From positions 5,828,001-5,892,000 of the forward strand of contig JAHQIY010000006.1 in NCBI GenBank assembly GCA_019054805.1: a stretch of 64,000 bases of DNA, read 5' to 3'. This DNA is from Brachionus manjavacas. Its lineage: Eukaryota; Rotifera; Eurotatoria; Ploima; Brachionidae. Positions 12,058 to 25,455 of this stretch are shown piece after piece. Position 1 is the first letter of the stretch; each line of letters opens with the position of its first letter. The notes under the pieces were generated by a model, which was not told the DNA's origin, ran no database searches, and was given only the letters and a program-made list of their open reading frames with translations. The position numbers and the translations under genes are program-made.

Positions 12058-12212
12058 AGTAGTTTAAGTTTATTATATGCCTCATGATGCATTATGTTGG
12101 AGGGAGTATCATATTTTGACTTAGGAATAAATCTGACTGCTGAATTCTGAATTGCTTGTAGTTTTTTGATATTATTTTCTGAAAATGTATTCAAGCAAGG
12201 AAAAGAATAGTC

Positions 12213-13862
12213 TAAAATTTATTTATTTGTTTGTTTTCTGTACCGAGCTAGAGCTCCTTCAGAATAAGTTAAAAATTAAAAAAAATAAAATAAAAATGAA
12301 ATAAAATAAAATAAAAATAAAATTAAAGTTAATAAAATAAGATAAAAAAAAAAAAAAAAAAAAAGAATTAAAAAAAGTAAATAAGCTAAATAAATGAAAA
12401 TTAAGAATATATAAAATTGGAAAAGATTGTTACATGTGGCTCATGTTTAAATAGTTCAAGTTTCAGGAAAAAAAGAAGAAATAGTAAGGTAGCAATTACA
12501 CAATGGAGTTGGGTAGTCAATATATCTTGATTCGAACCTTCTTTGTATTCCTTCACCAGTCTTACAACCAATGGAATAGAATGACTCAGTCCTGCCCCAA
12601 CATATCTCTCACTCAATTCAAAAAGCCGATTCGAGACTGTTAGTAATTTAAGTTTATTAAAAGCCTCATGATGTACGATGTTGGAGGGAGTATCATATTT
12701 TAACTTAAGAATAGATCTCACTAAATAATTAAAATATTGATCCGACTAAATAATTTAAAGAGTAAACCTTCATGCCAGACCCTATATATTTCAAAAAACC
12801 GGCGGCAGGCTCTTTTCAATTAAAATGAAAAGATCATCTGATGTTAGCCGGTGTTTCCTAAATCCAGATTGCTCCTGGATAAGGAGTAAATTTTGTTCCA
12901 AAAAATTGAATAATCTTGAATAATCTATTCATTCCAGTAACTTTCCTAAACAACCCGTTATACTAATTGGTCTATAATTTAAAGGATCTTGTAAATTAGA
13001 GGCCTTTTTTTGAATCATAGAAATTAAAAAGTTCTATGATTTTTATTAATGAATTGCTAGGTAAGTTTTATAACATTAAATTTTGAATTTGGTCAGGTCC
13101 TGATGCCGCTTCTTTTTTCGATCTTTTTAAAGTCACAATTAATTCATTTATGCAAATTGGAGCATTAAAATTACACTGATCATAATTTCTAAAGAATTCA
13201 GAGTTAGAATTAAGTATTTCGATATCTTTCTCAGTATCAATTAAAATCAGAATTAAGACTCAATATTTCCTCATTTGTTCACTCGTTATTTAGAAATTCT
13301 GGAGTTTTGATATTCATGTATAACATGTTTGTTTCTATTTTTGAAACTTCTTCTCCTGAATCGCTGGTTCACAATAGTCGATTTTAGCTCGTTCAAGCGA
13401 TTTTAGCCTCTTAGCTAATGAACATTTCTGAGTCAAATGTCTTTTTTCATTAAATTTTTCGCAAGCCTAAATCTGAACTGGACAAGTAGCATTGTTGTGA
13501 CTTTCACCATTACAAGAAAAGCAATTTTGTTTTTGTCCAGCATTTGAAATTACGCTTCTGTATAGAAAAGTCAAATTTTTAAAAACTGATCTGATTCTTT
13601 CGGGAAGGAAACTTTTACTCGTAAAAAAATCAAATAAAAAATCAAAGAGCTCTGCATTTGCAAACGCCTTAAGGATTGACACAATTGAATCATTCCTTAG
13701 ATAGAGACCGTTTTGACTGGGTACTTATTGCATTGATCAAGATGAAATTGATGCAGTTACTTTTATGTCAGATCGGAGACGTTGCTCATGTACTAGAAAA
13801 GGAGATGAGCGCCTCTCCATTATCATCAAGGATAGAAAATAAACAATTATATTTTTATAAAG
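12213..13862 (-). mobile_element. LINE-A copy 2 with ORF1 zinc knuckle and RT pieces
   Basis: Minus-strand, internally deleted copy. From its 5' side it shows an ORF1 remnant (about 13860-13400) with a CCHC knuckle CFSCNGESHNNATC and a second Cys/His cluster. An RT portion (13230-12780) follows, homologous to 53360-53830. The C-terminal piece with FELSERYVGAG is at 12721-12401. The 3' tail CTGAAGGAGCTCTAGCTCGG then runs into AAATA repeats at 12213-12262. Stops and deletions make it inactive. Confidence 0.82.
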
Positions 13863-15554
13863 ATTTGTGACAATAAAACTTAAACAAATAAAAAAATTCC
13901 ATTTTAAAAAAAGCTCTATAAAACTACCGTTTAATTTTTCTCACATTTTTATTTTTTTTTTATTTAGTGTGATTTTTTAAATTTTTTATTAGATTCAAAA
14001 ATTTTTATTTAAATTTTTTTTTTATTATTTTTCAATTTTTGATTAAAATAAATTAGATACAAAAACAATTTGTAGATATTCGAAAATTTGTGAAATACAA
14101 CTAAAAAATTATTGTGTGAGTAAATAAAAGCAATAATTTTTATTTTTTTTATTTTGTTTTTATATTTCTTTACTTTTTCTGATAGATTTGCATTAAACTT
14201 TTGGTTATTGTTATCGAAATATTGTTTAAAATTAAAAATAATGTAATTGTAAGTAGATTAGTGAATAAAAACTGAATGTGTGAAAATCTATTCAATTGTT
14301 GTTTGTTCTATTTAATTTTTGTTAATTTCTAAAATTTTTTGGCTATAGTTTACTATGATCCTAACAAACATATGAAGCAAAAAAATACAAACAGGAACAA
14401 GAAAACAAAATTTTTTTTGGTCAACCTCTTTTTTTTTTGCTGGTTGGCAAATTTCATTTTCATTAACCATCACTGAAATTTTTTGGCAAGTTTGATTTAA
14501 TTTGGGAAGATTAATTGTGTTCAATGTAATCTAATTCCGGAAAAATGTTAAAGAGTTGCTGGTTTTGGATCTAGTATCATCTTGGATGAAGTAAATATCT
14601 ATTCCTTTTCTGTACTTTATCTGTTAAACTGCAAAACTTGTGAGTATCTTAGCTATTTTGCTTAAATAAGATAGCTTATTGTCACATTTCCTTACCTGAT
14701 TATGTTATATTTCCGTTTGGATAAAATTTGGTGCAAATATTTAGAAAATTTTCTATTTGATTTTCATAAACAATTCATGAATAACTGCCGTGAACGGTGA
14801 ACATAATCAGGATCTATTTATTCTCTTATATTGAGATGTGATTTGGTGACATAGTCTTTTGATACTGAGCATTGGACGAAATCATTGAGTAGCAACACTT
14901 ATTAATTTTTATGATGTTCCAGACTCATATCCAAAGTTAAATGGATGTACTAGAGCTTTGCAACTATAAAAGTCACTTACTAATGATTGCATCATATAAC
15001 CCAGGTGGTAGTGTTGAGAAATTCAGAAGAACAGAAGAACAGAAGATAATGATAAAAAATCAAATTACTTCTATCTTAATTTAAAATGATTGAAGTCTGT
15101 TAATCATTGGCAAAAATTTTTAAAATGCACTTGTTCATGATATTGTATCATAAATTGTTGCATCCTTCCTCTTGAAGTTCTAGTTTAAAATGGATGGGGT
15201 AAAAAATGAAAGTCTTCATTATTCTCATACAAAACTTTAAATCTATTTTTATTTATTTATTTAATATATAATTTAGAGGGAATAGTTCCTCTTGGCAGCT
15301 CCGAACGGCGTAGTGCCTTCTTTTCAGCCAGCCTGTTAGGAATATTTTGTAATTAATTATTATTATTACTATTAATTTCAGCCTCATAGACAATTTAAAA
15401 TTGAAAAAAAAAAAAAAAAAAATTTAAGTTAAGTTACATTGAACTTTAAATCTAACTTTATAGAAAAATAAAATTTTATTAAAATTTGGATTGAAAATTT
15501 TTAAATATAAAATCTATTTTGACAGGCATAATTAGATTTCAAATTAATATAAAT
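13863..15554. other. AT-rich noncoding stretch
   Basis: No gene is recognised. At 15280-15385 a GC-richer piece followed by an ATT-repeat tract could be another retroelement tail, but no coding part supports this. Confidence 0.5.
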
Positions 15555-15605
15555 TTTATTATTTGTAAATCTGTACCGAGCTAATGCTCTTTCAGAAGTC
15601 AAAGT
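15555..15605 (-). mobile_element. LINE-A 3' tail relic
   Basis: CTGTACCGAGCTAATGCTCTTTCAG is the complement of the LINE-A 3' end. The GAGC/GCTC stem is intact and the loop has changed. Confidence 0.65.
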
Positions 15606-18600
15606 CAAAAAGTCAAACATTTTCTAAGTAGAATTTTTTTTCAATTTATTAAGACTTCTGTATCTACTTTTGAACATTTATTCTAAACAAATTTATTTAA
15701 TAATCTAAAGGTTTCCGAAATCGATCTTTTTCCAATTTTTTTTAATAAAAAATTATCCATTGAAACCCCAAATTTTTTTTTGCAATTTTTGCCGCTTCAA
15801 ATTAATCAATATATTTCAGAATCAAAAACAAGCTTAAATGAGAAATCAAAACTGATTTATAAAAATGATAATTATTTTGTTCTAATTAAAAAGTTAAGCT
15901 ACTTGAAACATCAAAATTTGTTTAATAATTAATTTTTTAATTTTGTTTAAGCAATTTAAATTTAAAAAAAAATGCCTAAGTAAATAAAAAACATTTATTT
16001 TTTTCAAGGAGTTCATGATAAAAATAGAGAGCTTTTTTTAATTAAATTTTTTCAAAAGACCTTGAAGCTTTTAATCTTCAAATAAATTTAATTTATATTT
16101 TATGATATTTAAATTCCCTTGCATATTTGAAAATATTTTCTAATTATTCCATTATATCTTGAGGATTCTCGTTTTAGATTTACCTTGTTTAAATAAAAAA
16201 CATTATATTTTTGAGACTCCATAAAAATTAAAATTTAGATTAGATTTTTTATTAAACAACAATGAATCTATTAGATCTAATTTATTTCTTTTTGGATTCT
16301 TTTGTCAACAAATTTTTTCAAGTTTAAAAATTCATTGTTTTTTATTCTTTGTCAAATACAAAATGTTGAGCTTTTTTTCTTGACAACATTTTTAATAATC
16401 AGTAAATATTTGTCTGCTATCAAATGTTAATAAAAAAAATTGTTAATGGATTTTTTAAATAAAATATGAAATAAAATAAATTTCTAATGACAATTAAAAC
16501 AGAAATTTGGATAATTCAAAAATCAATAAAACAAAATATATAACATAAAAACTTTTAAGATTTTTGGGCCCAACACGAAAATCAAATTAAAAAGAAACTT
16601 CTTCAAAAATATGATATCAATAAAGATAAAAAGCCTCAAAACGAAAAAGAAAAGACCAAAAATGTATTGAAAAACAAAAAACTAGTCATATTTTTTGAAG
16701 CTTCTTTTTACTTTGACTATGCAAATATTTTCAAATACCTGCAGCTATAGTTAGGAACCAGCAAAAAAAAACCTTATAAATTTTTTCAAAGAAAATTCTA
16801 AAATCAGCTAAATTCTTTTATAAAAATGTTTCATTTTTTTAACATAAGTCTCAAATAAAATAGTTAAAATAATATTCAAATATTATTTGAACTGAGTATG
16901 TTTTTAGGGAAAATCGATTTTTATTTAAAATAATATACTATAAAATAAAAATCGATTTTTGAAATTCCGTTCAAAACGTTTTTATAAAAAAAAAATCATC
17001 ATTTTGAAGCGTGATTTTTAAACTCAATGTAAATTTTTGGTAAAGTTTTTAAAATTTAATTAAGTAACAAGATTCAATAGACAAAGCTTCGGGTTAAATT
17101 CAATCCTTTTCTTTTTTATTTAAGATTATAATTTAAAATTTAATTAGGCATGGAGATAATTCAATTTTTTTATTTAATTACAGGTAAGCAGCTATCCAAG
17201 ATCTAACAATTTGTTATTAAATCAAAAATAAATATAAATTTATTATTAATAAAAAAAATAGGTTTTTTTAAATATATTTTGTTAACGGAATAAGAGTTCC
17301 AACAAAATCAGCTTAGATCAATATCTGACTCATTTATTTTGCTTTTTTTAATAAACTCATTAGGCAAAGCTTTTTATTTATTTGTTTATTATAAAATTAA
17401 TTTTCTAAATTTGCCTAATAAACTTACTTGCATTAGATAATTAGCAAATTTTCTTCCGTCCTCTCTTGCTGCAACAAAAATTGCACTTTGATAAAAAAAT
17501 TTATTATTTGTGTTTATCGTTGGTTTTAAACCCAATTAGAACTAAAATTGTCACTTAATGAGTGAAAATTTTAGAAACCTTTTACGCAAATTCATTCAAT
17601 TGTTTTTTTCTTAAATATTTAAGTTTTGATGAAAATTTTCCATTTCAAGAGCGTATAATTTTAAGTAAATATTAATTAGTATGGCAAAGTATAATAAAAG
17701 TTTTTATTTAAAGCTTAATAACCTCGTTTCCAGATATTAATTTGAAGCTAAAATAAACCTAATTTTGAGTTGAATCAGATGAAATTCGCGCATTATATTG
17801 AATAATATTTTAAAAATATTTACACAATTAAGTCTTTGAATGAAAAAAATATTATGCCAGTGACATAGATCCCCTAGCAACTGGTAAAAGACCGAGAATA
17901 GAAAAATAACAACTGGATATCTGAAATACAATGGTGGCAGCAATTAAGCTATAACAGCAGATATTTTTTTTATTATTGTAGCCCATGGTTTTTATTTTTG
18001 ATTTGCATTTCTGCCCCTAAGCTTCTTTGAATAGGCTATTTTTTGCTTTGTCGCGTCAATACCTTTAAAAGCATAAATAGATGTAAATCTACGATTTCAT
18101 TTAAAAGCTTTGTCACTCAGCCATCACCAGTAAATAGCTAGCAAATATTCTGACTTTTGTCTCATAAGTACCAATTTGGTTCCAAGATGCCTAGATTAAA
18201 TTTCAATTTTCCAATTAAACCAAGTTAAACTTGCCGCAGGACTAGCAAAATTCAATACCGTGTATTTTTCAAATAGTTTAACCAGTTCTTCAAATTATCT
18301 TCATTATATCATAAATTCCATTAATAAATACATAAACTTATCATCACTTTGTCACTTTTATATGTATATGGTTTCAAGTGCATAAAACTAGATAAAATAA
18401 GTGAAATTTAGCTCAAAGTCTTCAATTAGCTTGGATTTAAAGCATAAAAAATTGAATTTGGACTAGTAATTAAACAAGGTGTATAGAGGATTAGAAACAT
18501 TTTGAAGCCATAAAAAACTTGTTTAAAAATGTTTTTTTTTTAAACTTATTGGTTGTGTATAAAAAAATAAAAATTTATTTGTTTGTCTAGAGTAAACTTG

Positions 18601-21600
18601 ATTCTGGCTGATTTAGAAAATTGTGCTAAGCTTTGTGGTTCATAGCTAGATTTTAATGAAAATGCAGATAGAAATCATTTAATGGGGTTTAATTTTTTTT
18701 AATTAAAATTGCATTAGATAATAGAAACAATTAGTGGCTAATGAGAGCTTGCTCGTGAGACGGTAAAGTTTTGGCCAAAATGACTTGAAGAATTCTGTTT
18801 AAATATGTACAAATTACACTCGAGTTTCATTAATGGTCATTACTTTTTATAGAAATTTTGATTAATGACTGACAACGGTTCCATTTAAATTTTCTAGTTC
18901 AAATACAAAAAGCATATTTAGAAATAGCTCGGGAGTTGAAAATTGTAATTTGTAATTGTAAATAAATGTTCAGAATTTTGCTTAACTTAAAGATATTTTT
19001 ATGGCAAGCTTTCAAAAAATCAAAGAAACAAAAAAAAGAAAAAAGAGTTTTATTTTTTAATGTCAAATAAATTGGCATTATCCCAATGGTTAGAGTTGTG
19101 ATTATTTTAAGATAAAACAAACTCGAATGTTTACTTTGGCTTACATTTCTAGGAAAACAATGGTTTCAATTAGCGCAATTCAGATTAGAGATGTTTGGCA
19201 TAGATTTGCGATTATTAGGAATAATCACGTACTAATTAAGCTTGGATGACGCCCAGTGTACCATTGCGTAACATTGATTGATTAGATTAGAGAGCGTTGT
19301 AGGCACGATTCGTGCTGATTTTGAGCGATAAACCATCAATTTGAAAATGTTAAAATTCGGAGTAGTTTCGAGAGGCTGCTAGCGAAATTAAGCTTCAAAT
19401 AGAGAGTAATAAAACTTTATTAGTAATTTTTGTTTTCTTTATTTATCATGTTATATAATTGAATTAATGGAAAAGTTTTATTAGTTTTACTATCTAGCCT
19501 TGCAAAAGTTTAAGTGCTTCTTCTAATTTAGAAAAACAAAGCTCAAAACTATCTTGATTTAAAACAAATTTTTGATATAAAATTTGGATACTTTTAGTTT
19601 TAATTACTGATAAATAAAAGACTTTAAACTAAATTTGAATTTTCGAATTACGATTAACTTCTAAATTAGACTCTTTATTTTACATTCGAAAATCCAAATA
19701 AAAAAAAATTAAAAAAAAAAACAAGTCTTTTATTTCAACACTGCTACAATCTTTTCAATAATTAGATTTTTTTTTACTTTTTTTCTTTATTTGGATTTTG
19801 GAATGTTAAATAAATAACTTTTGCTTGCGCACTTTCAGATTAACTTCTAAATTAGTATCTTGTTCTAATTAATTGCATTTAAAAAAAAAAAAGAATCTAT
19901 TTTAAAATATTTAGAAGAGTTTAATCTAGGCTTTGATTGATTTGAAATTTTTCAATAAAATTTTCCAAGTGAATTGTGTGATTAATTCTTTATTTTATTT
20001 TATTTTTTGTTGTATTCAAGAATTAATTGTTCAAGCAAATTTGAAGCTCTAGTCGATTGTCAAATATTCACTTAGACACACTGGAGGAGATTATAGCCGA
20101 TCACTAAAAGTGAATTAGGTTATAGATAATTTTTTATTTTATTGAAAGATGAGAACTTCCAAAATCTCATTCGAATAGACTAAATATAAACAAAATTTTA
20201 GTTTTCAAGCCATAGAGAGCACCAAATTGATTGCTATTTTTTGCTTGTTTCGAGGAAGCAGATTTTGAAACACAAAACCATATCTCAGATATCTATTTTT
20301 TCTATTATCCTATCTAAAATATTTCAACAAGATTTGAGATTTTCAGCAACAGATTTATCTGATATTCGATAAATCAAAATTCCTCTTTTTGCCTGACTAA
20401 GCAGTTTTTTCGAGTCCTACCTGCGCCACATATTTTTCCTATTCAGCACTAAAATCAGGCTCTATAGGCCATTTTTGGGCACAAATGCGTAATAAATGAT
20501 TTTTGTATTAATCATTTTGTGTGAATAATGGCCACGAGTTATTAAATACTCGTATTTTTTTTTGTTTAATATATTTTGATTATTTTTGAATTATATAAAT
20601 CACAAATGGCTTTTAAAAGTATTAAAAGAAGTTGAAAAAATTGCTTTTTTAAGTCTCTTACAATTGAGAAAAATTGTGTCAACCACCAGTCTGAAGTTAA
20701 GTCTAATCGAAGTTGGAAATTTCAACAAGCCGATAGCTAGTTTCATTTGGCTGTGCGGCCTACTCCGCTCCATAAATATCCTTTTATTTTGTTTGAAAAA
20801 TTTCAAAAGTTCCACTCGGGTCCACTGGCTGAGATTTCTCAATCATTTAGATAAATGAAGCATTAATTCAACTAAACAAGCATATCTAATCGCTAGAAAA
20901 TAGCAAAGAGCTTAATTTTCCTATCATAAATAAATCAATCAAGAAATTTTCTTGTTTCGAAGAAAAAAAGAAGCTTTTTCTCTATTTATTTAGTTTTTTG
21001 TTTCAAATATTTATCTTTGTTGCATAATTTCTTCTCTTTTTTTTTATTTGAAAATTGTTATTTTTGGCAATTTTTTTTGTTTTTCAAAGCTACTTTTTTT
21101 ATAACTTATAATATTAAAATATTGTTATTTTGAAGTTGAATATTTTCTAAAACAAAAAAAAAACAAAAACAAACTAAAAATCGCAATTATTACAGTTTTT
21201 ATTGAGCAAACTTGAAGATAATAAAAGAGAAAAAAGTTCAAATCGCTCGGGAATACACATGGTTACATAAGCCAACCTTGTTTTGTTAAGACTTCTTTAT
21301 TTAGCGTGGTAATGTGGAAATTGGTGGGAGTTTTGAAATACGATTATGCGCTGAGCCTAGGCACTAGAAATTTAGATAAATGTTGGGTAGAAAATTGTAA
21401 GTATTTGTTAAAGATAAGGTAAGCTTATCTGCAAGCGTTTCAAGCAGATAAATTTTTGTTCTAGCTTTTGAAAGTTAGATTTGCCAATTTGGAGCTCGTG
21501 ACCGAATTGCCAAGCACTTGTGCGCCAACCGCAACTAAATTGCCTATTCTTTTTTGGTGGTCAGTCTTGGCTGGCTTTTAATTAAGCAAAGCATCCACGC

Positions 21601-24600
21601 GAATAATTGATTTATCCCAAGCATTTTTTTCAGCTAAAAGCAAACATTTGCTCAAACTAGAGGAATTTTCAAATTTCAATTAGTAATATGACAATTTTTA
21701 GGTAGGCTTTTTTCTTTGCTAATTCACTTGCGTCACCTTGATTCTAGGGCTTTACAGTCAAGCAAGTTACGAAATATTGAATCCTTAATTTTACAATTTA
21801 ATTTGTGTTGTCATTTGAATTTTTTTATTTTATTACTAATTTCAAAATGCCTAAGCAATTTAGAAATGACACGAATTTAGGCCGTGTGTTGGCAAAGTGT
21901 GGTTTCATGTTACGCCATCTAACCAAAAAAGAAAAACCTTGGCCCAAATATTCCCCAAGAAATTCCGAATAGCTCTCTTAAATTAAGTTCTATTTGTTTT
22001 TAGCAAATAGTAGTATGCAAATAGTTTTATTTTAAGCTAAATTGGAATACGACCCCGACTGAGTTTATTAGCTGCATTATGCAATAGGCTTTTGAGATCT
22101 TTAGAAAAAAACATTTCTAGATAGCGATGCCGTCATTTGTTATTCAAATAAAATTTTCAAAAAAAATGTTTATAAAAATGCCTTCGGGGCTTTAACTATC
22201 ACTAAAAATGTGTTCGAATAGAAGCAGAAATTTAAGTTTAATTCAAGCAGACACATGACTTTTGGAAAACGAAGATAAATTGCCTTAGATTAAATGCAAT
22301 CATGATTAATTTGTTGGAGAGAATTTTGCTAGCAATGGGGAGATTGAGTCGTAAACAAAATTTACGTAATCAATAAAAGTTTAATTTATTAACGCCACCA
22401 AATCTCAAAGTGCTCTAGGTCTTTATGATTCAATGGATTGCTTGAATTTAGATTATCTATTTGAGATAGCAAGACCTGCAGCTCGAGTTTCCACACAATA
22501 TGGACCGAGCTTAGATTAGAAAAAAATTCTAATATCAAATTTTGGTATTTTTAAAATGTCGATTCAGCTCCGGTTTTTTTTTTAAAGTCAACTTTTTTTG
22601 TTGCATGTATTGATTGATATTTAGAAGAAAAAAGCTTGATTTTTTTTTTTTAATTACCTCAGAGAGAATTTGGAGCAGTTTTAATCAACTTTTGGTTTTT
22701 GTCAAGCCCGGAGAATTACCTGAAAAGTGACGCTTAACTAGCGAGTCAGTCTGTCTATTTATTCAATCGCGCACGCTCTCGTCCCTGAGTAAGCTTAGTA
22801 CAATTTATTATAAAATAAATTAGCAAAAGATTTATGCGATTAAAACTGTTTATTAAAAAAAAAAATCTTAATTTTTTTTGTTTCCCTTGCCCCCAAAAGT
22901 AAAAGCTCAGAGACGCTCAGATTTAACTGACTTCCACGTTGTCAAATATAATAAGTTTTACTTGCAACTTCATTAGAAACATTTAAATATTTGAAAGATG
23001 CAAATAAATAATAGAACCTAAGAACTGTCTAACTAAAATAATAAATTTCTGACTAAGCATTTATAACTTAAGATCAGCTAAATATAATTAAGTTCCTTAG
23101 AATTAAGTCTTGACTACATTACATCTATTGATGGAATTGAAAATTAAAGAAAAAATTTTTTTTGCTTATATTAAGATTTTTTATTTAAAATAGAGTGGTC
23201 AGTTAATTGAGGAAGTGGTTGAGTTGAAATGGCATCAGAAAATCGGGGAGACGGTAAAGTTTTGAAGAATTTAATTTTCAAAAGTCTCTCTGCTCCAAAT
23301 TGCTTCCAATGTTAGCGTCTCTAAGCAGTGGCAAAGCTAGGCATCAAAAAAATTGTCAAGAGCTGTTGATCGATCATCTTTTGGTTGTATACAAAATGGT
23401 AATTCTATCGCGTTGTTCTAGGGTCTATTGTTTTGTATCAGATATCAAATTTTATATGTTGCTTCATGAAATAGCAATTTTTTTTGTTAAATATTTTATT
23501 TTAGATTAAAAATGTTGTATTTGAGGCTTAGAGCGACTTGAGTGAATTATTGCGAATGGATAATTTTATTATTTGATGAAATTTTGCCATCATCAGCATA
23601 GGTTCTCTCGATTGAGCCAAATTGCTCTTTTAATTAATTCCCTAGCATAATAAGCATCGGGTTTTGGAGCGAAAAATCCGATAATCATAAGAAGGAAACA
23701 CGCCACAATGGAGCTTATTTACACAGTCTAAAATCAAGCCCTATTTGTTTATGAGAGTTCAGAATGCAATTCAAATCGGAAATTTACCGAAATTGTTTGA
23801 TTCCGTGCTAGCAATTTTTTTTTTCTCATTTCTAAATTTTATTCTTGAAGCGCATTCAAATCTGAGCTCTGGCCTAAATCAAACTTTTTTTCTCTTCTTA
23901 AGTTGATTAATTGCTTGAGTATTTGTCAATAGTCTATTTTCAAAGTTAAGTCAAGTGCTTGCTTATATTTTTGATGTCTTTGTCATTGTCTTTAAAAAAA
24001 AAAAGCATCTGTATTACATCCAAGTGAGTCAAGACATCGACCTGGCTTTTTAAGCAGACTCGCAAAAACATCAAGCGCCTAAATAAAAAATAATTAGGAT
24101 GTGACCAAAAATTTGTCTGCACATTGCAAATGCCGGGTAGCAGGCAAAAAGGGTCTAAAATTCAAATGTGACATGTTCTCATTGTGATAAAAAAAATGCG
24201 CTGATAAGAGTTTTATCAACACAAAATGTTAAGTTTGAAAGCGATATGTAGCAAACACGGTGTACTATTGAGACCTGGATTGAATGGACCAGTGGTACTG
24301 TAAGTTTAGTATTTCAAAACGGGGTTTTTTCTTGTTGAATCGAAAAAAAAAAAGAGGGTTTATTTGAAATATTTCAATATTGTTGAAATGAATATGTAAG
24401 CTAAGTTTCAGTAATATTGTTTGGTTTTTAATTACAAGATGGTCTAGATTTGCTATTTGAATTTTTTGTTCAGTTGGACTGGGTCATGCAATTATTGATT
24501 TATTGTCAAAATTTATCGATTTACGGAACTAGATTCACAAGTCTAGTCGGTAGACAGGTCTATTTATGTTCTAAATGGAATTTTGACGTTCATTCATCTA

Positions 24601-24960
24601 AAATTATGAGAAGCTTTTTATCGATTTTTTGTTCCTCAAAAATAGCACGGCCTAAGATATTGTTTTTAATAATGATTATTTTATTTTCTATTTTTTTTCC
24701 AAGAATTATGCAGCTGCATTTAGTTTTAGAAAAAAAGAAAATTTTAATTTGTTTATTTGGCGGCCCGCGCAGGTACCATTTAATATTATAATATTTTTTT
24801 GTTCTTTTTTTTCGAATATTTTGTTGTTCCTGCCAATCTCACAAAAAATTGAAAAATCAATATTTTATTTCCAAAAAAATTGGCTCTGTTAGATTTTCTT
24901 CTGTTGTCAAATAAATGGGCATCCTCGTGCCGAGATCAAGCTATGCCCCTTGGGGTCAAT
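15606..24960. other. Long gene-free, mostly non-repetitive region
   Basis: Over nine kilobases I see no recognisable coding exon, RNA gene or LINE piece. Patches at about 17.4-18.3, 18.7-19.4, 20.0-20.5, 21.2-22.5 and 23.2-24.3 kb are less AT-rich than the other intergenic DNA. This region precedes the giant gene at 25.456 kb and could hold its regulatory sequence or an untranslated first exon, but this is only inferred from position. Open frames such as 24450-24791 (113 codons) and 20586-20858 have no family signature. Confidence 0.5.
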
Positions 24961-25018
24961 TATCAAGCAATTTAAAGACTTTTTTATCAAGCAATTTAAA
25001 GACTTTTTTATCAAGCAG
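24961..25018 (+). repeat. 24-bp tandem repeat, 2.4 copies
   Basis: The unit TATCAAGCAATTTAAAGACT plus TTTT starts at 24961, 24985 and (partial) 25009. The copies are identical. It lies about 440 bp before the start of the giant gene. Confidence 0.9.
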
Positions 25019-25455
25019 AAATTAGATGACTAAGTAGCTGGAATATTCTCTGTGTGCCAGGAGCGGCAATAGCTATTCAAACTATTCACTTAAAATGTAT
25101 TAATAGATTTCAACTAGATTCTAACCTTAGAACAGCATAAAAAAGAGCCAGAATTCCACAGAGATAAGATAAATTTATCTTTTATTGTAGTTGCTGCTGG
25201 GGCGCATCTACATGATATTTTGTAAAATTAGGCCGACTAATTAGCGAGGCTAATCGGTCGATTAAGATGATCAGAGCCAGCCAGGATCACATGCAAAAGC
25301 ATTCAATTTTCCAATCCCATTTTTTAGATAAAGAAATTGTTCGTTTGTGGCTTAGAAAGACGATGAGTGAACGCCGACTTTAGAAGCGGTGCCAAATTGA
25401 ACTTGAAAACAAAATAAAACAGTGAACACACAAATTAGACTAGAAGGGAGCAAAT

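Larger units (their letters stand above)
11085..12212 (-). mobile_element. LINE-A copy 1, interrupted by another LINE
   Basis: Minus-strand 5'-truncated copy of a Jockey-like element. Its C-terminal RT region (12190-12060) gives IQNSAVRF and YDTPSN, then is split at 12057/11468. It resumes with the family's RLFELSERY-type segment and an untranslated tail ending in the GAGCTCTAG hairpin and A-rich terminus near 11085-11130. The interruption is the LINE at 11482-12043. Confidence 0.8.

Noticed and set aside
13676-13870. 64-codon plus-strand frame
   Set aside because: Antisense to the ORF1 part of a LINE-A copy.
20586-20858. Overlapping frames of 80-90 codons on both strands
   Set aside because: Open on both strands through low stop density; neither resembles a known protein.
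24450-24791. 113-codon plus-strand frame
   Set aside because: Rich in Leu/Ile/Phe as expected of AT-rich chance frames, with no motif and no splice context.
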